Positions 24,984-31,072 of a stretch of 31,072 nucleotides of DNA are shown one piece after another. The stretch spans positions 1 to 31,072 of the forward strand of contig JBCBBT010000040.1 of the NCBI GenBank assembly GCA_038531315.1. The letters run 5' to 3'. A program made the translations under genes and the position numbers. The notes beneath the pieces were generated by a model that did not search any database, had not been told where the DNA came from, and worked only from the letters and a program-made list of their open reading frames with translations. Position 1 is the first letter of the stretch; every line of letters begins with the position of its first letter. This DNA comes from JAJFFW01 sp038531315 (lineage in GTDB: Bacteria; Pseudomonadota; Alphaproteobacteria; Caulobacterales; Parvularculaceae).

Positions 24984-27287
24984 TCAACTCCCTGTTTTTG
25001 CGACCTCTTTGCATGCCTCTTCAATTCCCCAAAAACACGCAATTCGCACCTTCGCAAGGCGCTCGGCGCTACCTTCTGCAAATCGCTGGCCCACGTGAAA
25101 AGCAATTGCTCCACTCTCAGCCGTATCAAAAACGCGCAAGCGGTCCTCCGGGCCCGCCGGCGCCGGCATGGCGATGGCGACCGCCGCACGAGGCTCGCTT
25201 GCCGGCACAGCGGGCTGGCCCACGACGGCGCCCTTAAGGCGAGCGATTTCGGCGCGCGCCCCAGAGGCTTCCGGATTTTTGCGGACGAGCACTTCCAGCA
25301 AAGCAACAGCGTCCGTACCGCGTCCCGCTTGCTCCATCGCAGCGGCGTAGCGCCGTGCGTGCTCGCCATTAAGCGGCGCTTCGAATAACGCCTCGCGGTA
25401 AAGCCGCGCCGCGCGCCCGGGATCGCCGGCCCTCTCAAAAAGCATCGCAGCCAGCGCCGGTTCTGCGCGAACCGTCTGGGCGCGTTGGGCGAATAATTTC
25501 AACGCTTCGCCGTCGCCAGCCGCCTCCAGCGTCGCCGCATAGAATAGAGCCGTGTCTTCGGCTTCAAGCAATTGATCCGCGATCGGTGCAAGGGCCTTCG
25601 CCGCGGCCGCGTCCTTGGCGATTGCGCGCAATGTCCGCGCCAGCAACAACCGCATGGATCTGTGTCGGTCTTGCGCTTCCACCTCGGTTTTGGAAAGTCC
25701 GCCTTCGACACGATTGACGGCGTCGCCAAGGCGCCCCGCTTCAAGGTCAATGAGCGTGCGGAGTAAAATCGCAGGCTCGAAACTGGGCGCAGCGACAAGC
25801 TGGCGATCGAGATGAGCGGCGGCGGTTTCGCGATCGCCGGAAGCCATGAGGCGCCGCGCCGCCAAGACCCCGTGCAAAAGGGCAAGGCCTTGATTCGCAT
25901 TGTTAACGATGGCTGGGTTCGCCTCGGTTGGCGCCGATGCGGCGCCCTCTTCATGCTGCGATGAAAGCATTACAAGCGATCGATACGCGCCAAGCAGATC
26001 GTTTTGATCCGCGGCGGCCCCAAACAAAACGTCCGCCGACAACCGTTTGGGCGCCATGTCGCCGGTGAGCGCCGTCGCATATGCTTCCTCAAAGTCTTCC
26101 TGCAGGATCGCCAGCTGAAACCGACGGAACGATCCGGCGGCGGGATTGGCCGCCGTCAATTGATCGATCGCCTTCATCGCCGCGCGCTCATCCTGACGCG
26201 TACGCCGCAAAATTTGAAACGCCGCCAGCGCATCAAGTGCAATCCAGTCCTGCGGAGCCGCCTCAGCGTAGGTTTCGAACTGATCAGCGGCCTGTGCGAC
26301 ATCGCCGGCGCGCCAGTTCACATAGGCCATCTGCAGCGGACCGCGGATCTCATGCTTCAGCCACGGCGACAGCGTATTGAAGGCCCGGTCCGGCGCGCCG
26401 CCCGCAACATAGCTGAGGAGCGCGTCGAGATAGAGACCGTAAACATCGACGGGCGGCGCCTGACCGGGGCGCGCAGCGGCCGCTGGTCTTGTCAATTCCC
26501 TTGATTTTCGACTGGCGAGCGCCCTTCGGCCATCGTCGAGACGCCCTTCACGGATCATGATTTCAATGGCGGCCCCGTCGCGGCGCGATGCACTGACGCC
26601 GGCTTCCCCGGCGCGCCTGAGCGCAGAGCGGGCGACGTCAAATTCACCATCCTCGACAGCGCGCCGCATCCGGAACATCCAGGCCTCGCCCGATAACGCA
26701 TCCTTTCGGGAGGCGGCGGCGCTGTCCGGTGCGCTGCGCAGGACTTGCCCGAGATAGGTCCGCGAGGCCTGAAACCGTCCGAGACCGCTAGCGGCGCGCG
26801 CTGCAAGAAAAGCCGCGGACCGGTCATAAGGCGCGATTTCCAACCGCGCTTTCGCAATAGCAAGCGCCCTTTCATACTGCGCGAGTTTCACCATGGCCTC
26901 GCCGGCGACGACGTCGCCCGATCCGTCGCTGATGGCGTTGCGCTCTTTTGCGCCGCCGGCGCCGGCGTCATTCGTCAGCCAAAGTGCGAGGACGCTTTTA
27001 TAGTCGCCAGCGCCGTAGAGCGCATACATGAGTTCGATCTTCTTGCGGGGGTCGCGATCAATCTTGTAAGCGGCGCGCAAGCTGTCCGCCGCAGCCTTGT
27101 AGCGCCCACTTTGGTAAAGCGCCGCCGCTACATCAGCGGCGGTCGCTGTCTTGAGCGCAGATGGCGGCGTCGACTTGCGTTCCGGAACAAAAAACACCGC
27201 CGCTGCTACAACGAACACGCAAAACATCAGGGCTGCGATGAACGGATAAGCGGCGACGCGCGCGCGCAAGCGGCTGAGGATTCTCAT
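24984..27287 (-). CDS. Membrane-anchored tetratricopeptide-repeat protein
   Basis: This protein of 767 residues (ATG 27287) has one N-terminal membrane helix at about 14-34 followed by a long run of helical repeats. The repeats have TPR spacing, for example AALYQSGRYKAAADSLRAAYK, QYERALAIAKARLEIAP and GDPGRAARLYREALFEAP. It is probably an inner-membrane protein with a periplasmic scaffold. TPR proteins such as PrsT occur in exosortase-type loci, but this one lacks a lipobox and I cannot match it firmly to that family. The last 60 residues leave the repeat pattern and carry two Cys residues (ACFWGIEEACKEV). A longer TTG start at 27308 has no ribosome site. It sits between the sugar transferase and export genes, which suggests a part in the same machine. 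Confidence 0.8.
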   Translation of the reverse strand: MRILSRLRARVAAYPFIAALMFCVFVVAAAVFFVPERKSTPPSALKTATAADVAAALYQSGRYKAAADSLRAAYKIDRDPRKKIELMYALYGAGDYKSVLALWLTNDAGAGGAKERNAISDGSGDVVAGEAMVKLAQYERALAIAKARLEIAPYDRSAAFLAARAASGLGRFQASRTYLGQVLRSAPDSAAASRKDALSGEAWMFRMRRAVEDGEFDVARSALRRAGEAGVSASRRDGAAIEIMIREGRLDDGRRALASRKSRELTRPAAAARPGQAPPVDVYGLYLDALLSYVAGGAPDRAFNTLSPWLKHEIRGPLQMAYVNWRAGDVAQAADQFETYAEAAPQDWIALDALAAFQILRRTRQDERAAMKAIDQLTAANPAAGSFRRFQLAILQEDFEEAYATALTGDMAPKRLSADVLFGAAADQNDLLGAYRSLVMLSSQHEEGAASAPTEANPAIVNNANQGLALLHGVLAARRLMASGDRETAAAHLDRQLVAAPSFEPAILLRTLIDLEAGRLGDAVNRVEGGLSKTEVEAQDRHRSMRLLLARTLRAIAKDAAAAKALAPIADQLLEAEDTALFYAATLEAAGDGEALKLFAQRAQTVRAEPALAAMLFERAGDPGRAARLYREALFEAPLNGEHARRYAAAMEQAGRGTDAVALLEVLVRKNPEASGARAEIARLKGAVVGQPAVPASEPRAAVAIAMPAPAGPEDRLRVFDTAESGAIAFHVGQRFAEGSAERLAKVRIACFWGIEEACKEVAKTGS

Positions 27288-27382
27288 GGCCGCGCCGTCC
27301 GGCGCCAAGGCATTACGTTGACGGCGCCCCGGCGGCGCCAGATGCCTTCGCCTCGTTTAACGGGCCATGCCATGGGCATTTC

Positions 27383-28219
27383 CTAACGGCTGCCAATCCC
27401 GAACAGCGCAACACGGAACGTCATCAAGATAATCAGAATATCGTTCAGAAGAGAGTAGTTCTTGATGTAAAAGAGATCGAAACCAAGCTTGATCCGCGCG
27501 TCTTCAACAGATGCGCCGTAGACATATTTAACCTGCGCCCAGCCTGTGAGACCCGGCTTTACGAGATGGCGTAATTGGTAATTCGGAATTTCCCGCTCAA
27601 GGACCTCGACAAATTCCGGCCTCTCCGGACGGGGACCGACGAAACTCATCTCACCTTTAATGACGTTTATCGCCTGCGGAATCTCATCGATATGCAGCTT
27701 GCGGATTAACTTTCCGATTCGGGTGACGCGCGCATCGTTCACGCTCGCCCAGCGCGCGCCGTCGCATTCAGCGTCAGCAGTCATTGAGCGCAACTTGTAA
27801 ATCTGAAAAACCGAGCCATTGATGCCGACGCGGCGCTGGCGATACAGCGCAGGGCCGGCGCTATCGATCCGGATCGCCGCCGCGACGACGACAAGCAACG
27901 GCGCTGTCGCAATCAACAGCGCAATCGCCGCCGCAATATCGAAGAAGCGTTTGACAGCGCCCTTACCGCTTACCGGCGAAAGCGCATCGATGCGCGAGAA
28001 GTCCCGGTTTGAAACGCGCCCGATATCAACCGTCCCGTCGAGGGACGCCCGCCGCAAGACCGTAAAGTCTACGCCGTCATCGACGCCCTTGGCGATTGTA
28101 TCAAGAGAATTCGCGGCGCTTTTTTGACCACGACCGACGCTAACAACGTCGGCGAGATATGGCGCTAACACGACTGCAATGGCGAACCCGACCACTGCGC
28201 TGCCAATAACTACATCCAC
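27383..28219 (-). CDS. Polyprenyl-phosphate sugar-1-phosphate transferase, short N-terminal form
   Basis: This priming enzyme (278 residues) should move a sugar phosphate from a nucleotide sugar to undecaprenyl phosphate, starting the repeat unit. The catalytic domain (about 88-278) has a hydrophobic re-entrant helix (KRFFDIAAAIALLIATAPLL), YRQRRVG, the YKLRSM motif, and the Asp178-Glu179 pair in HIDEIPQ. VGPRPERP and PGLTGWAQVKYVYG follow. The N-terminal part is short: one hydrophobic stretch and about 60 loop residues. Most relatives of the EpsB/WbaP type in exosortase loci have four membrane helices and a Rossmann-like domain there, at about 450 residues in total. The start is GTG at 28219 with weak ribosome signals. 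It is divergent from the fusion glycosyltransferase. Confidence 0.9.
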   Translation of the reverse strand: MDVVIGSAVVGFAIAVVLAPYLADVVSVGRGQKSAANSLDTIAKGVDDGVDFTVLRRASLDGTVDIGRVSNRDFSRIDALSPVSGKGAVKRFFDIAAAIALLIATAPLLVVVAAAIRIDSAGPALYRQRRVGINGSVFQIYKLRSMTADAECDGARWASVNDARVTRIGKLIRKLHIDEIPQAINVIKGEMSFVGPRPERPEFVEVLEREIPNYQLRHLVKPGLTGWAQVKYVYGASVEDARIKLGFDLFYIKNYSLLNDILIILMTFRVALFGIGSR

Positions 28220-28289
28220 TACTCTAGCATCCCCAAATGCCGTACTGCGGGCCCCAAAACACCCCTAACGTGTAATTTTACCGCGCGTT

Positions 28290-28304
28290 TCACGATACCC
28301 GTGA
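28290..28304. promoter_or_regulatory. Inverted repeat, candidate operator
   Basis: TCACG (28290-28294) and CGTGA (28300-28304) form a perfect 5-bp dyad with a 5-base centre. It lies about 70-85 bases upstream of the sugar transferase start, next to a minus-strand -10-like box. It could bind a dimeric regulator, but five-base arms also occur by chance. Confidence 0.22.
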
Positions 28305-28495
28305 TCGAACTTCAGTCCTAGGAAACTCTTTTACCATTTGTTAATGAAACAATCATGCCAAATAAAGGCGGAAAAGTGAAAAAGACACGGCGAGCCGTAA
28401 AGACCACACGCGCTTGAAACACTTTAATTTCAACCGCTTGGCGCGGTGGCCCTCACGTTGCAGCGAGTGGGCGACCGTAAAATTTAATGTTACAG

Positions 28496-28515
28496 CCGGG
28501 CGCAGCGTCGCCCGG
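28496..28515 (+). promoter_or_regulatory. GC-rich hairpin just before the fusion glycosyltransferase start
   Basis: CCGGGCG (28496-28502) pairs perfectly with CGCCCGG (28509-28515) around a 6-base loop, ending 23 bases before ATG 28539. In the transcript it would fold close to the ribosome site. It may affect translation or end weak upstream transcripts; there is no T tract. Confidence 0.35.
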
Positions 28516-28538
28516 GTTTGGCAAGCCTGACCGGATTT

Positions 28539-30848
28539 ATGCGCGTTCTAGTTCTCACAACACTCTTTCCAAACGCCGCGGCGCCAAACCACGGCGTCTT
28601 TGTTGAGAACCGTTTGCGTGCTGTCATCAAAGAGACAGGCGCCGATGTGCGCGTCGTCGCGCCGGTTCCGTGGTTTCCGCTCCGCAACAAAGCTTTTGGA
28701 AAGTATGCGGACTTTGCACGCGCGCCCCGGCGGGAGGTCCGGCACGGCGTCGACGTCAGGCACCCGCGCTATACGATCCCCCCGAAAATCGGGATGACCT
28801 ACGCCGCAAAAGCGCTGGAGACCTGCTTCTTCGCGGCGGCGCAAAGCCTGATTGATGAGGGGTGGGTCTTCGATCTCATCGATGGCCATTATCTTTATCC
28901 GGACGGTGTTGCGGCGGTGAATACCGCAAGGCGTCTCGGCAAACCTGTGATCATCACGGCGCGCGGCAGCGACGTCTCGCTCATTCCAACATTTCCGCGG
29001 CAAAAGCGGATGATCCTCGATGCGGTCCAACGAGCGGATGCGGTCGTCAGCGTCGCCGCCGACTTGAAAAATCAACTCACCCGCCTCGGCGCCCCGCCAG
29101 AGAAGATCAACGTTTTGCGCAACGGGGTCGATCTTCAGCAATTCTCGCCGCTCAGTCCCAAAGAGGCGCGCGCAGCCCTCAAGGACAGCGCGCCCCTCCC
29201 CGACAGTGTCAGCACCAGAGACAGTGCAAGCGTAACGGAAACTACGGGCGCGAGCAGGCGAGGCCCGCTGCTTGTCAGCGCCGGTCACTTGATTGCGCGG
29301 AAGGGACACGATCTCGTCATTGACGCACTCGCCGACTGCCGCCGTAAGGGGCTTGAAGATGCGCGCCTGCTGATCGTTGGCGCTGGGCCGCTGCGTGGCG
29401 CACTGGAAGACCATGCCGCCGCACGCGGCGTTGCAAACGCGGTTGCGTTTACGGGTTCGGTTCCGCATGCATTGATGCCGGCAATATTTTCGATGGCGGA
29501 TATTCTGGTGCTCGCTTCGACCCACGAGGGGTGGCCCAATGTTCTCCTCGAGGCGATGGCGTGCGGGACCCCGGTTGTGACCGCCCCGGTCGGCGGATGC
29601 CCCGAAGTGGTGACGCAGGAAGCCGCCGGGCGTGTCGCGGCGGCGCGCACGGCTAACGCATTTTCTGAGGCGATTATTGCGCTGTGGCGATCGCAGCCCA
29701 ATCGCGACGCAACCCGGCGGTATGCGGAGAAGTATTCATGGCGGGAGACGGCGACGGATCTCGGAGCGCTCTTTTCCGCCACGGTTGCTTCAGATCGCGG
29801 ACGTAAAACGGTCAAAACGCAACCGATTACAGTACAACAGCTGGAACGCCCAAGACTTCTCGTTACGGTTGATACGGAAGAAGCTTTCGACTGGAACAAT
29901 ATAGAGACAGGTGCGCCGGCTGTCCTGCCCCCGGATGGAATCAAACGGTTTCAGGCCCTAAGCGAAACGTTTTCGGCGCGCCCGCTTTACTTCCTTAGCT
30001 ACCCGATCGTTTCTGACGCAGAAAACGCAGCGTACTTCCGCGCATTGTGCGAGAACGGCCGCGCCGACGCCGGGCTTCACATGCATCAATGGACTGTGCC
30101 GCCCACTGATGGATATCGGCACGAGTTTTTCTCATTTCAGAAAAACCTGCCGCTATCTTTGTATCAGGAAAAATTGACCGTTCTTGCAGCCGCCTTCCAC
30201 AACAGGCTCGGACGCCGTGCGATCAGCCATCGCGCCGGCCGCTATGGCGTTGACGCCTCGTCTTACGACGCGCTCGCCGCCGTGGGCGTCACTCATGATT
30301 TCAGCCCGTCGCCTGGCTTTGATCAGTCCGCCGCCGGCGGCCCAGACTTTAAAACGATGTCAAATGCGCCGTTTCTTGTTGAAACCGCAAATGGGCAAAT
30401 CGCGGTGACGCCCGTGAGCGGCGCACGCGCCATTAAAGGCGGACGCAATTTCCGATCTCAGGGAGGCGCGCCGGGATTTGTCGCAAAAGGCGGCGACGCC
30501 GGCCCCGGCGCAAATAAAATGACATCCGCCATGCGGCTCACATGCGAAGGCGCGCGCCTTGACGATCTAAAGGCGCTAACGCAACGGCTCATGCGCGATA
30601 AGACGCCGATCATGACATTCAGCCTGCACTCAACGAGCCTGACCGCCGGCGGCAACCGATACGCGCCAGACAGCGCCGCCACACAGCAGATGCTTGATCT
30701 GACACGCGACTTTCTTTCCTATTTCGTCACCGAAGTCGGCGGCGAAATCATCGGATTATCGGATGTCGTATCGGCCGTCGGTCCGCAAGAAATCGCAAAC
30801 CCTGCGGCCAAAAACGTCTGTGTCGGCCCCTCCGTGCGGGCGCTTTAA
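28539..30848 (+). CDS. GT4 glycosyltransferase fused to a WalW/NodB-like polysaccharide deacetylase domain
   Basis: One continuous frame of 769 residues joins two enzymes. Residues 1 to about 415 are a GT-B glycosyltransferase: the start MRVLVLTTLFPN, NHGVFVENRL, the lobe-2 motif SAGHLIARKGHDL, and STHEGWPNVLLEAMACGTPVV with the EX7E pair. Residues from about 440 on resemble the WalW type of NodB-like deacetylase: VTVDTEEAFDW with Asp445, GLHMHQW with His514 and His516, SHRAGRYG, and TFSLHSTSL near the end. The metal-site pattern (DTE rather than DD) fits WalW better than classic NodB. The protein may add a sugar and modify it, but neither substrate is known. Between the two GT lobes lies a Ser/Asp-rich insert (DSVSTRDSASVTETTG). 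An upstream TTG (28518) is possible, but ATG 28539 fits the fold. It is divergent from the sugar transferase. Confidence 0.88.
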   Translation: MRVLVLTTLFPNAAAPNHGVFVENRLRAVIKETGADVRVVAPVPWFPLRNKAFGKYADFARAPRREVRHGVDVRHPRYTIPPKIGMTYAAKALETCFFAAAQSLIDEGWVFDLIDGHYLYPDGVAAVNTARRLGKPVIITARGSDVSLIPTFPRQKRMILDAVQRADAVVSVAADLKNQLTRLGAPPEKINVLRNGVDLQQFSPLSPKEARAALKDSAPLPDSVSTRDSASVTETTGASRRGPLLVSAGHLIARKGHDLVIDALADCRRKGLEDARLLIVGAGPLRGALEDHAAARGVANAVAFTGSVPHALMPAIFSMADILVLASTHEGWPNVLLEAMACGTPVVTAPVGGCPEVVTQEAAGRVAAARTANAFSEAIIALWRSQPNRDATRRYAEKYSWRETATDLGALFSATVASDRGRKTVKTQPITVQQLERPRLLVTVDTEEAFDWNNIETGAPAVLPPDGIKRFQALSETFSARPLYFLSYPIVSDAENAAYFRALCENGRADAGLHMHQWTVPPTDGYRHEFFSFQKNLPLSLYQEKLTVLAAAFHNRLGRRAISHRAGRYGVDASSYDALAAVGVTHDFSPSPGFDQSAAGGPDFKTMSNAPFLVETANGQIAVTPVSGARAIKGGRNFRSQGGAPGFVAKGGDAGPGANKMTSAMRLTCEGARLDDLKALTQRLMRDKTPIMTFSLHSTSLTAGGNRYAPDSAATQQMLDLTRDFLSYFVTEVGGEIIGLSDVVSAVGPQEIANPAAKNVCVGPSVRAL

Positions 30849-30935
30849 AGACAGCGCGGCGCGTCCGTTGCGTTGCCATCCGGCGCCCGCCATAAACGAG
30901 CTTCTTTTACCTTACACGAACAACCAGCGCGCCGA

Positions 30936-31072
30936 ATGCCTCTTCTGCCGATCTTTTTCTTTGTTACGGCGTTGGTTTACGCAAGCATCGGCTTCGGCGG
31001 CGGATCGACTTATAACGCGCTTCTGGTTCTTGGCGGGGAGGATTACCGGCACATCCCCGCAATCGCACTTAT
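30936..31072 (+). CDS. TSUP (TauE/SafE-like) membrane transporter, N-terminal fragment
   Basis: The first 45 codons of a membrane protein are visible before the window ends. The start reads MPLLPIFFFVTALVYASIG followed by FGGGSTYNALLVL and YRHIPAIAL. This is the typical first helix and glycine-rich loop of the sulfite exporter TauE/SafE (TSUP) family, which moves small anions such as sulfite, sulfoacetate or related sulfur or carbon compounds. The ATG at 30936 has only a weak ribosome site. It follows the fusion glycosyltransferase by 87 bases in the same direction. Its link to the polysaccharide locus is doubtful, since many TSUP genes stand alone. Confidence 0.78.
   Translation, partial: MPLLPIFFFVTALVYASIGFGGGSTYNALLVLGGEDYRHIPAIAL

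Larger units (their letters stand above)
28220..28538. other. Divergent intergenic control region of the polysaccharide locus
   Basis: About 320 bases separate the sugar transferase (minus) from the fusion glycosyltransferase (plus) and contain no convincing gene. The middle is clearly AT-rich (28320-28380), as expected for back-to-back promoters. Possible -10 boxes are TAAAAT on the minus strand (complement near 28274-28279) and TAAAAT on the plus strand (28478-28483), but matching -35 boxes are poor. A dyad (28290-28304) and a hairpin (28496-28515) are listed separately. Confidence 0.55.

Noticed and set aside
24839..25438. 199-residue minus-strand frame at the end of the TPR gene
   Set aside because: Overlaps the TPR gene in another frame with Arg/Ser-rich composition. 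The 24763-24983 gap is better read as a leader and promoter region for the export operon.
26004..26504. 166-residue plus-strand frame opposite the TPR gene
   Set aside because: Arg- and Gln-rich shadow of the TPR coding sequence; no family features.
1..31072. CRISPR arrays, tRNA or rRNA genes, insertion sequences, prophage genes
   Set aside because: No regular spaced repeats, tRNA cloverleaf signatures, rRNA-like blocks, transposase motifs or phage structural genes were seen.

Overview
The window is ordinary, gene-dense chromosomal DNA, moderately GC-rich, from a Gram-negative bacterium. Outer-membrane barrels, lipoproteins, a Tat-type leader and the protein families present suggest an alphaproteobacterium, perhaps near the Parvularculales/Hyphomonadales/Sphingomonadales groups. 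That placement is inference from family content, not from a marker gene. No rRNA, tRNA, CRISPR array, transposase or phage gene was found.

Region 1 (1-14754) is mainly metabolism and signalling. It holds a PutA without its usual DNA-binding domain, closed by a clear terminator. A membrane LytS-type histidine kinase and LytTR response regulator follow, then a YbaN/DUF454 membrane protein. Next come a GDSL autotransporter esterase (minus strand), an intergenic stretch with a promoter-like dyad and a possible 44-codon ORF, and an exported Tat-lipoprotein amidase (minus). On the plus strand are kbl and a small antibiotic-biosynthesis-monooxygenase-type protein. These face an unknown small membrane protein (minus) across a strong bidirectional hairpin. 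A MAPEG protein and a nitrilase complete the region.

Region 2 (14751-30848) is an exopolysaccharide locus of the type linked to exosortase A / PEP-CTERM systems. The minus-strand run, in transcription order, is: sugar transferase, membrane-anchored TPR protein, export lipoprotein, chain-length determinant, tyrosine kinase, outer-membrane barrel, ExeA-like ATPase, polysaccharide deacetylase, FemAB-like acyltransferase, glycosyltransferase. The genes from the chain-length determinant onward overlap or nearly touch. A divergent plus-strand gene encodes an unusual fusion of a GT4 glycosyltransferase with a WalW/NodB-like deacetylase domain. The likely division of labour is that the sugar transferase primes the lipid carrier, the glycosyltransferases extend the repeat unit, the chain-length protein and kinase control polymerisation, the export lipoprotein and barrel carry the polymer out, and the deacetylase, FemAB-like enzyme and fusion modify it. 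No exosortase, Wzx/Wzy, asparagine-synthase-like protein or PEP-CTERM substrate is seen here.

Region 3 (30936-31072) is the first 45 codons of a TSUP (TauE/SafE-type) transporter cut by the window end.

Most calls are well-known families. The points most worth a second look are the glycosyltransferase-deacetylase fusion, the exosortase-type locus without an exosortase nearby, the long acidic tail on the ATPase, the N-terminally short sugar transferase, and the dyad-plus-small-ORF intergenic region at 8543-9047.
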